Source: Planktosalinus lacus (lineage in GTDB: Bacteria; Bacteroidota; Bacteroidia; Flavobacteriales; Flavobacteriaceae). From it: DNA of 64,000 nucleotides. The stretch spans positions 21,647-85,646 of the forward strand of contig NZ_BMGK01000013.1 in NCBI RefSeq assembly GCF_014640155.1, in the 5' to 3' direction. Numbering within the stretch: the stretch's first letter is position 1; every line of letters starts with the position of its first letter. The notes under the pieces are model-generated. The model ran no database searches and was not told the DNA's origin. It worked only from the letters and a program-made list of their open reading frames with translations. Positions 34,734 to 43,992 of the stretch are shown here, one piece after another. Both the position numbers and the translations under genes were made by a program.

Positions 34734-36572
34734 ATGAAAAAACTAATCCACCTTTTTGCAATTTTAATTGCAACTTTTACATTCATTGGGTGTTCTAATG
34801 ATGATGACAATGGTACACCAATGCCTGAAGGAAACACAATTGTTGATATTGTGGCGTCCAATTCTGAATATTCATCCCTTGCAGCTGCTTTAGATGCAGC
34901 CGGTTTAACCGCAGTTTTGGCGAGCGAAGGCAATTTTACTGTTTTTGCACCAAACAATACTGCTTTTTCCACCTTTTTAAGTGCTAATGGATTTGCAAGT
35001 CTTGATGAGGTGCCTGTTGAAGTTTTACGAGAAATTTTATTAAATCATGTAGTAGAAGGAGTAAATACCTCCGGGGATTTAACAACCGGTTATATTACTT
35101 CTTTAGCAACCGGAAGTAGCTCTACAGAAAACCTGAGTTTATTTATTAATACAACTTCAGGAGTAGAAATCAATGGTGTTTCTGAAGTTACTCAAGCGGA
35201 TATCAATGCTGATAATGGAGTGGTTCACCAGGTCGATGCTGTGATAGGGATTCCTAATATAACAACACAAGCTTTAGCTAATCCAGAATTTTCGATTTTG
35301 GTCGAAGCTCTAGTAGCGGCAAGTGATTCTAATATTAACTATGTAGATTTACTATCAGGTACTTCAGCTGCACCATTTACTGTTTTTGCACCTACTAATG
35401 ACTCTTTTGTAGCACTATTGAATGCCTTAGGACTCACTTCTCTTGAAGACATTCCTCAGGATTTATTACAAACAATATTGAATTATCACGTCATTGCTGG
35501 AGCCAACGTAAGGGTAGAAGACTTGGTAAATGGTCAGTCTGTAACCACTTTTCAAGGTGAAAGTTTCACTATTGATTTAGATGGGGGTGCTAAAATTATT
35601 GATGCTACAGGAAATCCATCTAACATAGTAGTTACAAATGTTCAAACTGATAATGGAGTAGTACATGCCATCGATAAGGTCTTATTGCCTCAAGCAGCAA
35701 TTGATATTGTTGACCCCACCATAGCCGGTTTAGCCATGATGACACCAGATCTATCCACTTTAGCAGAAGCTCTCCAAATTACAGGCTTAGATGATGTCTT
35801 AGACGATAGAAATTCAGAATACACTGTATTTGCTCCCACAAACGCTTCTTTCGATGCATTTTTGACAGCCAATGGATTGAGTTCGTTGAATGACATCCCT
35901 GTTGAAGCTTTGACACAAGTTCTGTTAAATCACGTATTAAGTGGTTCTATACTTTCTGTTGAATTGACAAATTCTTACACCAACTCACTTGCAACCTATG
36001 CAAATACAGACAATAATTTAAGTATGTATATTAACATTGACAACGGAGTTACAATCAACGGAGTTTCAGATGTAGCCCTTGCAGATGTGCAAGCTGCAAA
36101 TGGAATTGTTCATGTTGTGGATGCTGTAATTGATTTACCTACAGTTGTAACCTTTGCAGTAGCTGATCCAAATTTTAGTTCACTTGTTGCAGCGTTAACC
36201 AGACCGGATCAACCAGATTTTGCCACAATACTTTCAACTGAAAATGGAACAAGCCCTGCACCATTTACTGTTTTTGCACCTGATAATGTTGCCTTTAATG
36301 ATTTATTTGTAGAACTAGGAGTTAATTCACTAGATGATATTGATGGAGCTACATTAACAGCTGTATTAAATATGCACGTCATCGCCGAAGCTAATGTTAG
36401 AGCTGAGGATCTTGAAAGTGGTCCTGTCACGACACTGGGAGGTGATATAATAATTGATGCTCCAAACACAACCATTACAGATCCTAATGGCAGAGTAAGC
36501 AATATTGTTTTAGTTAATATACAGGCAACAAATGGTGTCGTTCATGCTATCGACAAAGTGATTTTACCATAA
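34734..36572 (+). CDS. Lipoprotein with four fasciclin (FAS1) domains
   Basis: The 612-residue protein has a lipoprotein signal (FTFIGC, Cys20), an Asp/Asn-rich spacer and four FAS1 domains at about 34-172, 173-322, 323-465 and 466-612. Each has FTVFAPxNxxF and a closing NG(V/I)VHxxDxVI or similar. FAS1 domains mediate adhesion or binding at cell surfaces. Domains 1 and 3 resemble each other, as do 2 and 4, so a two-domain unit appears to have been duplicated. A near-consensus promoter (TTG at 34681, GATATTTG at 34704-34711) precedes it and a strong terminator follows. Confidence 0.95.
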   Translation: MKKLIHLFAILIATFTFIGCSNDDDNGTPMPEGNTIVDIVASNSEYSSLAAALDAAGLTAVLASEGNFTVFAPNNTAFSTFLSANGFASLDEVPVEVLREILLNHVVEGVNTSGDLTTGYITSLATGSSSTENLSLFINTTSGVEINGVSEVTQADINADNGVVHQVDAVIGIPNITTQALANPEFSILVEALVAASDSNINYVDLLSGTSAAPFTVFAPTNDSFVALLNALGLTSLEDIPQDLLQTILNYHVIAGANVRVEDLVNGQSVTTFQGESFTIDLDGGAKIIDATGNPSNIVVTNVQTDNGVVHAIDKVLLPQAAIDIVDPTIAGLAMMTPDLSTLAEALQITGLDDVLDDRNSEYTVFAPTNASFDAFLTANGLSSLNDIPVEALTQVLLNHVLSGSILSVELTNSYTNSLATYANTDNNLSMYINIDNGVTINGVSDVALADVQAANGIVHVVDAVIDLPTVVTFAVADPNFSSLVAALTRPDQPDFATILSTENGTSPAPFTVFAPDNVAFNDLFVELGVNSLDDIDGATLTAVLNMHVIAEANVRAEDLESGPVTTLGGDIIIDAPNTTITDPNGRVSNIVLVNIQATNGVVHAIDKVILP

Positions 36573-36604
36573 TTATAAAAATTTTATTCAAGTATAATAA
36601 ACTA

Positions 36605-36640
36605 AAAAAGGCTGTTATTTTTAACAGCCTTTTATTTTTT
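36605..36640 (+). terminator. Rho-independent terminator after the FAS1 gene
   Basis: AAAAGGCTGTTA and its complement TAACAGCCTTTT flank a TTTT loop, followed by ATTTTTTT. It isolates the FAS1 gene from ffh. Confidence 0.92.
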
Positions 36641-36661
36641 TAATGAATACTGAGAAGCATC

Positions 36662-36692
36662 TTTGAAACTCAACATCATATGCTTATCTTTG
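36662..36692 (+). promoter_or_regulatory. Consensus Bacteroidetes promoter of ffh
   Basis: TTTG at 36662-36665, a 19-base spacer and TATCTTTG at 36685-36692 match the consensus fully. The expected transcript starts about 20 bases before the ffh ATG at 36718. Confidence 0.82.
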
Positions 36693-36717
36693 CGTTCCTT
36701 AAAATGAAGTTTATAAT

Positions 36718-38046
36718 ATGTTTGATAATTTAAGTGAAAAGTTAGATAAAGCACTTCATGTGCTAAAAGGCCACGGCAGTATTACAGAAGTTAATGTTGC
36801 TGAAACGCTTAAGGAAGTTAGACGTGCCTTACTCGATGCCGATGTCAACTTTAAAATTGCAAAAGAATTTACCAATACCGTTAAAGAAAAGGCATTAGGT
36901 CAGAATGTATTGACAACTTTACAGCCTGGCCAATTAATGGTCAAACTTGTAAAAGATGAACTTACCGAGCTAATGGGTGGTGATGCAGAAGGCATCAACT
37001 TAAGCGGTAATCCTTCAATCATTTTAATGTCCGGTTTACAAGGTAGTGGTAAAACTACCTTTTCAGGAAAATTAGCAAACTTCCTTAAAACTAAAAAAGC
37101 AAAGAAGCCATTATTGGTTGCCTGTGATGTTTATCGACCCGCAGCGATCAATCAGTTGCATGTAGTTGGTGATCAAATTGGTGTAGAGGTATTCAGCGAT
37201 GAAGGAAATAAAAACCCTGTACAAATAGCTCAAAATGCCATTGCACATGCTAAGCAAAATGGACACAATGTTGTAATTATAGATACCGCAGGTCGTCTAG
37301 CAGTTGATGAGGAGATGATGAATGAAATCTCCAACGTATACAAAGCTGTGGATCCTCAGGAAACCTTGTTTGTTGTAGATGCAATGACCGGTCAGGATGC
37401 TGTTAATACTGCAAAAGCCTTTAACGACCGATTGAATTTTGATGGAGTTGTTTTAACCAAGTTAGATGGTGATACCCGAGGAGGTGCAGCAATCTCTATC
37501 AAAAGTGTTGTCAATAAACCCATCAAATTTATTGGTACCGGTGAAAAAATGGATGCCATCGATGTATTTTATCCAAACCGTATGGCTGATAGAATACTCG
37601 GAATGGGTGATGTGGTTTCCCTGGTGGAGAGAGCACAGGAACAATATGATGAAGAGGAAGCTAGAAAAATTCAAAAGAAGATTGCCAAAAACCAATTTGG
37701 TTTTGATGACTTTTTAAGTCAAATACAACAGATTAAAAAAATGGGTAGTATGAAAGACCTGGTCGGGATGATTCCCGGAGCCGGAAAAGCCCTGAAAGAT
37801 GTAGATATTGACGATGATTCATTCAAGCATATAGAAGCAATGATTCATTCAATGACTATTGAAGAAAGAACAAACCCTTCGGTTATTAATGCCAGCCGAA
37901 AAAAGCGAATAGGAAAAGGAAGCGGAACTTCTGTTCAGGAAGTAAATCAGTTACTCAAACAGTTTAATCAAATGAGTAAAATGATGAAAATGATGCAGGG
38001 TGGCGGTGGAAAAAAAATGATGCAAATGATGGGGAAAATGCGATAA
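36718..38046 (+). CDS. ffh: Signal recognition particle protein Ffh (SRP54)
   Basis: The 442-residue protein has the N domain, the SRP GTPase G domain (GLQGSGKTT, DVYRPAAI, DTAGRLAVD, TKLDGDTRGG) and a methionine-rich M domain ending in KMMKMMQGGGGKKMMQMMGKM, which binds signal peptides and 4.5S RNA. It works with FtsY in co-translational membrane targeting. folD follows 54 bases downstream and may be co-transcribed. Confidence 0.98.
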   Translation: MFDNLSEKLDKALHVLKGHGSITEVNVAETLKEVRRALLDADVNFKIAKEFTNTVKEKALGQNVLTTLQPGQLMVKLVKDELTELMGGDAEGINLSGNPSIILMSGLQGSGKTTFSGKLANFLKTKKAKKPLLVACDVYRPAAINQLHVVGDQIGVEVFSDEGNKNPVQIAQNAIAHAKQNGHNVVIIDTAGRLAVDEEMMNEISNVYKAVDPQETLFVVDAMTGQDAVNTAKAFNDRLNFDGVVLTKLDGDTRGGAAISIKSVVNKPIKFIGTGEKMDAIDVFYPNRMADRILGMGDVVSLVERAQEQYDEEEARKIQKKIAKNQFGFDDFLSQIQQIKKMGSMKDLVGMIPGAGKALKDVDIDDDSFKHIEAMIHSMTIEERTNPSVINASRKKRIGKGSGTSVQEVNQLLKQFNQMSKMMKMMQGGGGKKMMQMMGKMR

Positions 38047-38100
38047 GACTAATCAAAACACGTTAGAAACAATCAAAGACAACTATTAAATTTTTAAACT

Positions 38101-38985
38101 ATGACAATACTTGACGGTAAAAAAGTTTCTAACGATATAAAAAATGAAATTACTCAAGAGGTCGATAAAATAAGATCAAAAGGAGAAAAAGTTCCACATC
38201 TTGCGGCCATAATAGTTGGTAATGATGGTGCAAGTTTAACCTATGTTGCCAGTAAAGTTAAAGCTTGTGAACGCGTTGGTTTTGAATCTACAATGGTGCG
38301 TTTACCACATACTACCAGCGAATTGGAATTGCTTCAAAAAATCAAAGAACTTAATAACAATGATGAAATTGATGGCTTCATTATTCAATTACCACTCCCA
38401 CCTCAAATAAATACACAACGTGTTTTAATGGCTGTTGATCCGTCAAAAGACGTGGATGGTTTTCATCCTGAAAACTTTGGAAAAATGGCACTCGATATGA
38501 GTACTTTTATACCTGCAACTCCTTTTGGAATCCTTGAATTACTTGAACGATATAAAGTTGAAACCAGCGGAAAACATACAGTTGTGATTGGACGAAGTCA
38601 CATCGTGGGAAGGCCAATGAGTATTTTAATGGGACGAAAAGGATGGCCGGGGAACTCAACAGTAACACTTACTCACAGTCACACAAAAGATATTACTCAA
38701 ATTACTTTACAAGCAGATATCATTATCTCTGCATTGGGAGTTCCTAAGTTTCTAAAAGCTGAAATGGTAAAGGATGGCGTAGTTATTATTGATGTTGGAA
38801 TAACAAGGGTTCCAGATGAAAGCAAATCTAAAGGGTATGTGATTACCGGCGATGTCGATTATGAAAATGTGAGTAAAAAAGCCTCTTATATCACACCTGT
38901 ACCCGGTGGTGTAGGACCTATGACAATTGCGATGTTGCTGAAAAACACCCTATTAGCGAGAGAACAAAGAAGACATAAAGAATAG
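38101..38985 (+). CDS. folD: Bifunctional methylenetetrahydrofolate dehydrogenase/cyclohydrolase FolD
   Basis: The 294-residue protein has the FolD landmarks: TYVASKVKACERVG with the catalytic Lys, QLPLPPQI, DVDGFHPENFGKM and the NADP-binding VIGRSHIVGRPMSILM. It interconverts 5,10-methylene- and 10-formyl-tetrahydrofolate in the cytoplasm. Its stop codon (38983-38985) directly abuts the stop codon of the convergent AI-2E permease gene with no spacer and no terminator hairpin. Confidence 0.97.
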   Translation: MTILDGKKVSNDIKNEITQEVDKIRSKGEKVPHLAAIIVGNDGASLTYVASKVKACERVGFESTMVRLPHTTSELELLQKIKELNNNDEIDGFIIQLPLPPQINTQRVLMAVDPSKDVDGFHPENFGKMALDMSTFIPATPFGILELLERYKVETSGKHTVVIGRSHIVGRPMSILMGRKGWPGNSTVTLTHSHTKDITQITLQADIIISALGVPKFLKAEMVKDGVVIIDVGITRVPDESKSKGYVITGDVDYENVSKKASYITPVPGGVGPMTIAMLLKNTLLAREQRRHKE

Positions 38986-40008
38986 TTATTTTTTATAATC
39001 TTTAGTGATAACATATTCGTCTTTATATATCTTTAAAACAACTAAAAATAAGCTTATCAAAAGGGGGCCAAAAATCAATCCAATAAAACCAAAGAGCGGT
39101 ACACCAATAATCACCCCAATCAAAGTAATCAAGGGGTGAATGTCTGCCAGTTTTTTCTGAACAATCATTCTGAATAAATTATCAGTTGTTCCCACAACGA
39201 TCAAGCCATACAAAAGAATTCCTATAGCTTGAGCATATTGTCCTGTAGAAAAAAGTAAAATAACCACCGGAACAATACCAATGGCTGTTCCCACAAACGG
39301 AATCATGGATCCTATAGCAGTTATCACAAACCAAAACCAAGGGTTTGGAACACCAAAAATAAAAAAACCCAGCAAAGCGACCAGTCCTTGGATAATTGCG
39401 ATCAATGGAATTCCAATAGCATTTGATTTAACAACACTATCAACTTCTTTACCTATTGTACTGATATTCTCTGGGCGCATTGGAAAATAAGTATAAATAG
39501 ATTCAATAAACTGCTTCCTGTTCACCAGCATATAGTAAAGTAAAAAATATAATATACTTAAGGCTATAAAGAGATTGAATGTGTTACCTAAAACACTTTG
39601 AAAATTATTTGAAACCCAGTTGGCAACCTCTTGTGAGTCAAAAGAAGAAAATAATTGAATATTTAATTGATCTTCAACAATCGATAAGTTGTCTTTTATA
39701 ATTGATATAAAAGTCTCTAATTTATTTAACGCATTTTTTACTTTGGTTGAAAGCATAATAACAACCAAACCAATTGGTACTAAAATACCCACAAAAGATA
39801 TAATCATAATAAATGCAGCTGCAACAGAAGGATACCATCCCCTCAAAACCAATTTTCGCATTGGTTTTTTAGATATTATATAAATGGTTATTGCCCCCAA
39901 CAGCCCGCTCATAAAGGGTGCTAATTCTAGAAAAATGATAGCGCCTAAGGCGATAATTAAAAACAGGGTAAAAATCTGTCTGATAATATCTTGATGAATG
40001 CGTTGCAT
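38986..40008 (-). CDS. AI-2E family permease
   Basis: This is a 340-residue polytopic membrane protein. It has paired N-terminal helices, a short amphipathic region (about 85-130), then more helices including NPWFWFVITAIGSMIPFVGTAIG and GVPLFGFIGLIFGPLLISLF, typical of the AI-2E (TqsA/YdiK-like) family. Functions in the family range from autoinducer-2 export to sodium/proton antiport, so the substrate is open. It begins five bases after the stop of the upstream methyltransferase gene, so the two form a minus-strand operon. Confidence 0.9.
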   Translation of the reverse strand: MQRIHQDIIRQIFTLFLIIALGAIIFLELAPFMSGLLGAITIYIISKKPMRKLVLRGWYPSVAAAFIMIISFVGILVPIGLVVIMLSTKVKNALNKLETFISIIKDNLSIVEDQLNIQLFSSFDSQEVANWVSNNFQSVLGNTFNLFIALSILYFLLYYMLVNRKQFIESIYTYFPMRPENISTIGKEVDSVVKSNAIGIPLIAIIQGLVALLGFFIFGVPNPWFWFVITAIGSMIPFVGTAIGIVPVVILLFSTGQYAQAIGILLYGLIVVGTTDNLFRMIVQKKLADIHPLITLIGVIIGVPLFGFIGLIFGPLLISLFLVVLKIYKDEYVITKDYKK

Positions 40009-40013
40009 AATTA

Positions 40014-41624
40014 TTATTCTTTTATATAATGAATGCTAACAGTTGCCAATTCAGAATTTGGATATTTTGAAAAAAACTTATTTTTACTTTTTAATCCAAT
40101 ATCACTTAAAACGTTTAAAAATACACTTAGTTCAACAATGTATTGATCTGAAAAACCATGGGTAGCATCATATGCTGTGACAGCTGTTTTTCCAATATTT
40201 TTTGCTGCCAAACCGGGTGGAAGTGTATGAAGTTCAATAATTAATAACCCATGCTTCTTTATATAAGGCTCCCATTTATTAAAGTGTTCTTTTAAATTGA
40301 GTTCTACATCATTGTTATTTAATTTTTTTCCCCGAAAAGCAAAAGCCCCGGAAGATTTACTGGATTTTTTTGTCGTAGATATTTTGGGATATGACCAAAT
40401 TCTGTTGTGATCTAAAAAAGTCCTGACATTCAATAATTCGCCCAGAGGAATGGAGTAGTCTTCAAAAATAGTATTCTCCAGTTGCTCAGGGTTGCCGATA
40501 TCTCCCCAAATCACTTTGGCCCAAATATCTGCATTTACAAGATTCGCTCTCGTTACCTTTAACGCTTCTTTATTAAAATCTACACCCACCAAAAACAACG
40601 GGTGATTTTCAAGCATGGTTCCTCTCAGGGTGCGTTGTTCAATAACATCAAATAAGTGAATTAAAAATGCCCCGTTTCCACAGCCCATATCAAGAATCCC
40701 TTTGGGTTGTTCTTCTATGGGTTTATTGAAGAGTTTAATTATTATATCATCAATTTGCCTGAAATAAGCTGTGTGTGCGCCGCCGCTTCCCCATACATTC
40801 ATCACTCTGTCTACGTGAATTTCGGTTTTATTTTTTGAGTTTTCTCTCATAGAAGCATAATCACCAAACAATACATCTTCAATATTATTGAAAGTGGGAA
40901 TATAAGAAACAGTAACTCCATAAGCAGTTGCTCTTTTCGCAAAAAACAATCCTTTATCAGTAAAAGTATAGGTGTTTTCCTTTTTTTCAAACCATTTTAA
41001 AAAAGTAAAAAAATCAAGAATTTTGCGAAAACTTTCTGGGTCTTCATGATACTCTTCAGCTCTAAAGGATGCCTCCATAAAATATTTATGAAAAAAACCA
41101 TTCATTCCCAATGCTACTGTAAGTGGTCCAACTAGGGCTCCTTCAAGGTGTTTGTATATTTGTTCTTGAATTTCGTTGTGAAGCTTAGAATCAGATGAGT
41201 TAAATTTTATGGACTGAAATTCTTCAAGTATTTTTTGAATCTTGTAAAAATCTGCTGGATTGGATTCTTTAGGATGGAAATTTCTGGATAATTCTAAAAA
41301 TTCAACGGCAAACCCATAGTAGTTAAAAAATGAAAATGCGGTTTTAGTTTTTTCATTTAAAGAAATAGTAATTTCATTCGATGTATTATTCACTTCATAT
41401 TCAAGCCAGCCTTGAGAAGCTAAGACTCTTAAAGCCACATTCAAATACCCTTCATTTGCATTAAATAACTTTGATATTTCTGAAAGTTTATGCTCCTTTT
41501 TTGAAAGTATGTGCTTATGGATGCCTGTTATGAGAACTTGATGTGCAACCGGAGCAACAGCAATGCCGTCCAGGTGTCTGAAAAGTTCTTCTCTTAATTT
41601 TGTTTTGGCTTGTTGTGTTAACAT
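40014..41624 (-). CDS. Class I SAM methyltransferase with duplicated N-terminal module (AprA-like)
   Basis: The 536-residue protein ends in a Rossmann methyltransferase domain with motif I ILDMGCGNGAF (310-320) and VGVDFNKEAL. Before it, residues 11-40 (EELFRHLDGIAVAPVAHQVLI) and 152-181 (QEQIYKHLEGALVGPLTVAL) are similar, each followed by a winged-helix-like stretch, so the N-terminal module is duplicated. NVRTFLDHNR (399-408) and DATHGFSDQY (486-495) recall the AprA/GphF group of iron-dependent methyltransferases of polyketide pathways, but I make that link from memory. Substrate is unknown. It is co-transcribed with the AI-2E permease. Confidence 0.72.
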   Translation of the reverse strand: MLTQQAKTKLREELFRHLDGIAVAPVAHQVLITGIHKHILSKKEHKLSEISKLFNANEGYLNVALRVLASQGWLEYEVNNTSNEITISLNEKTKTAFSFFNYYGFAVEFLELSRNFHPKESNPADFYKIQKILEEFQSIKFNSSDSKLHNEIQEQIYKHLEGALVGPLTVALGMNGFFHKYFMEASFRAEEYHEDPESFRKILDFFTFLKWFEKKENTYTFTDKGLFFAKRATAYGVTVSYIPTFNNIEDVLFGDYASMRENSKNKTEIHVDRVMNVWGSGGAHTAYFRQIDDIIIKLFNKPIEEQPKGILDMGCGNGAFLIHLFDVIEQRTLRGTMLENHPLFLVGVDFNKEALKVTRANLVNADIWAKVIWGDIGNPEQLENTIFEDYSIPLGELLNVRTFLDHNRIWSYPKISTTKKSSKSSGAFAFRGKKLNNNDVELNLKEHFNKWEPYIKKHGLLIIELHTLPPGLAAKNIGKTAVTAYDATHGFSDQYIVELSVFLNVLSDIGLKSKNKFFSKYPNSELATVSIHYIKE

Positions 41625-41697
41625 AATGAATGTACATTGTACTGTAAATATACAATTTAGTAGGTTTGAAATTTGATATTTTATGAATTCAGTTACA

Positions 41698-41735
41698 AAA
41701 AAAGCCCTGATTTTAATTGTCAGGGCTTTTTAAAA
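41698..41735 (-). terminator. Hairpin terminator downstream of the lipoprotein gene
   Basis: AAAAAGCCCTGA and TCAGGGCTTTTT pair around a loop of about nine bases, with T-runs on both strands. It lies after the minus-strand lipoprotein gene (stop at 41750) and before the methyltransferase start. Confidence 0.88.
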
Positions 41736-41749
41736 TATTTAAATTAATC

Positions 41750-42313
41750 TTATTCGTTACTTTCCCAGCCAATCATAAAAAACTTAATTTTTGCATCATC
41801 AGGGATGTCTGTTGCTTTAACTTCAGAGCCAAATTGATATTTGATGGCATCAGGCAATACTTCCTTGTCAATTGTAATGTATACATCAGTTCCTTCCAAT
41901 GAAATTACAATCGATCTCATGGTATTTACAATTGATGAAATAGTGTACTTTTCTTTTACTTCCTTAAAAGTGCTGTTAATAGTCAGGCCATTTTCAGTTT
42001 TATACCGTTCATCAAAAACCTGAACGTTATTTATTCTTGCTTCCGGATCTTTACTTTTTTGAGGCGTGATAAGCAGTAGTTTTTGACCTCCTTTTTCATA
42101 AATTTCAAATTGTTCCATATTGGACATTCTATTGGCTTCTTCCGGTATTTTCACTAACGAATCGTTTTCAAAAATAGAATCCAATTGTCTGATCTTTGTT
42201 TCTTTGGTTATCGAGCCAATACCATTAGTGTTAATTAGAAAAGGGTCTTTATCTTCTTCACAGGCTGAAAAAAGTAAACTAATGATGCTTAAGGTTAAAA
42301 ATGTTTTTTTCAT
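41750..42313 (-). CDS. Lipoprotein of unknown function
   Basis: The 187-residue protein has a lipoprotein signal (LLFSAC, Cys18). The mature part includes a segment resembling a small periplasmic beta domain (KLLLITPQKSKDPEARINNVQVFDERY ... TDVYITIDKEVLP), somewhat like DUF1131 proteins, though I am not certain. It lies 19 bases after the HerA-like ATPase gene on the same strand, so it may be co-transcribed with it. Confidence 0.75.
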   Translation of the reverse strand: MKKTFLTLSIISLLFSACEEDKDPFLINTNGIGSITKETKIRQLDSIFENDSLVKIPEEANRMSNMEQFEIYEKGGQKLLLITPQKSKDPEARINNVQVFDERYKTENGLTINSTFKEVKEKYTISSIVNTMRSIVISLEGTDVYITIDKEVLPDAIKYQFGSEVKATDIPDDAKIKFFMIGWESNE

Positions 42314-42332
42314 TTGTTTGTTTTAGTTGTTG

Positions 42333-43871
42333 TTATTTGATCATTTTACCCAAAATACCCAAGATGCTTCTTATCACTGTGGGACTTGAAAGTACTTTTG
42401 TGATTGGGTTTTGTGTCCTTCTTCTACTGGTTGTTCTTCCTTTTGAAGTTCTAGAAGATGCCTTTTCAGCTGCTTCACGTTCTTGTTTGGCTTTTTCAAT
42501 CGCTTCTTGTTTTTCGGCGTAAGCTATTTTTTCGTTAAGCAATTCATACGCACTTTCTCTGTCAATAGTTTCGTTGTATTTTTTTACCAACTTTGATTGC
42601 TCAACCAAAGAGTTAATTTCGTGCAGTTCCAAAATATCCATTCTGCTCATAGGCGCTCTTAACATTGTTGCAGCCAAAGGCGTTGGAATGCCCTTTTCAT
42701 TTAAAGCTGAAATCAGCGCTTCACCAATTCCAAGCGATGTTAAAATCTCATCGGTTTTATAATATTCAGAAATTGGGTAGTTCTCAGCTGAAAGTTTGAT
42801 GGCTTTTCTGTCTTTGGCAGTAAAAGCCCTCAAAGCATGCTGCACTTTGAGCCCCAGCTGGCTTAAAACAGCTTGCGGAACATCAGTTGGATTTTGAGTG
42901 ACAAAAAAGATGCCCACGCCTTTGGAGCGAATGAGCTTGACAATGGCTTCAATTTGGTCAAGTAAGGCTTTAGAGGCATTACTGAAAATTAAATGCGCTT
43001 CTTCAATAAATATTACAAGTTTTGGTTTATCACTATCTCCCTGTTCAGGGAAAGTCGCATAAATTTCTGCCAGTAAACAGAGCATAAAAGTTGAAAAAAG
43101 TTTTGGACGGTCCTGAATGTCTGTGAGTCTTAAAACATTAATGAACCCCATGCCTCTCTCATCAATTCTTAAAAAGTCTTGTGGGTCAAAGGATCGTTCA
43201 CCAAAAAATAAATCGCCACCCTGGTGTTCTAATTCCACAATTTTACGGAGAATCGCTCCGGTAGAAGCACTTGAAATGCGTCCGTATTCTTTTTCGATTT
43301 CTTCCTTACCTTCATTGGTACTGTATTGCAGTATTTTTTTTAAATCGTTTAGATCTAAAAGCGGCAAGTGATGATCGTCACAGTATTTAAAGAGTACTGA
43401 TAGAATGCCCGATTGAACATCTGATAACTCAAGAATTCGTGAAAGTAAAACCGGTCCAAATTCTGATACTGTTGCTCTTAGTCTTGCCCCCTTTTCTTCT
43501 GAAAGTGAAAGCAATTCAACCGGAAAAGTTTTAGTTTGATAAGGAAGTCCAATTTTTTGATGTCTTTCAGTTATAAAGGGTTTTTTCTCTCCGGGTTGTG
43601 CAACACCACTCAAATCTCCTTTAATGTCCATTAAAAGCACCGGAACCCCTTTTTCAGAGAGATTTTCTGACAATATCTGAAGTGTTTTTGATTTTCCCGT
43701 TCCGGTAGCACCGGCTATTAAACCATGTCGGTTTAAAGTTTTTAAAGGTATTTTTACAAAAGCATCGGTCATTGTTTCACCATTCAACATTGCAGAGCCC
43801 ATTGTAATAAAATCACCTTTGGTAGCATAACCTGATGTGATGTGGTTGAAAAATTCTTCCTTTGTTGGCAT
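42333..43871 (-). CDS. HerA-like ATPase, DUF853 family
   Basis: From the ATG at 43871 the protein has 512 residues; an upstream in-frame start would add a nine-residue leader. It has Walker A GATGTGKS (54-61), a Walker B/helicase-like LVIFIEEAHLIF and VTQNPTDVP, all typical of the DUF853 (YjgR) branch of HerA/FtsK-type ATPases. The C-terminus has a charged coiled coil and a basic tail (SKGRTTSRRRT). The cellular role is unknown. A terminator separates it from the upstream protease gene. Confidence 0.9.
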   Translation of the reverse strand: MPTKEEFFNHITSGYATKGDFITMGSAMLNGETMTDAFVKIPLKTLNRHGLIAGATGTGKSKTLQILSENLSEKGVPVLLMDIKGDLSGVAQPGEKKPFITERHQKIGLPYQTKTFPVELLSLSEEKGARLRATVSEFGPVLLSRILELSDVQSGILSVLFKYCDDHHLPLLDLNDLKKILQYSTNEGKEEIEKEYGRISSASTGAILRKIVELEHQGGDLFFGERSFDPQDFLRIDERGMGFINVLRLTDIQDRPKLFSTFMLCLLAEIYATFPEQGDSDKPKLVIFIEEAHLIFSNASKALLDQIEAIVKLIRSKGVGIFFVTQNPTDVPQAVLSQLGLKVQHALRAFTAKDRKAIKLSAENYPISEYYKTDEILTSLGIGEALISALNEKGIPTPLAATMLRAPMSRMDILELHEINSLVEQSKLVKKYNETIDRESAYELLNEKIAYAEKQEAIEKAKQEREAAEKASSRTSKGRTTSRRRTQNPITKVLSSPTVIRSILGILGKMIK

Positions 43872-43940
43872 CCTTGAAATTTTGTATAAAAATAGCAATA
43901 CTATTTTATGTGCAATAATCTTTTGATAATAAAAACAAAA

Positions 43941-43976
43941 AAGTCGTCAATACATTGTATTGACGACTTTTTTTAT
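43941..43976 (-). terminator. Terminator after the subtilisin gene
   Basis: A perfect 13-base inverted repeat (AAGTCGTCAATAC at 43941-43953, complement at 43957-43969) with an ATT loop is flanked by A- and T-runs. It lies just past the stop of the minus-strand protease gene. Confidence 0.92.
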
Positions 43977-43992
43977 TTAAAATTAATTGGAT

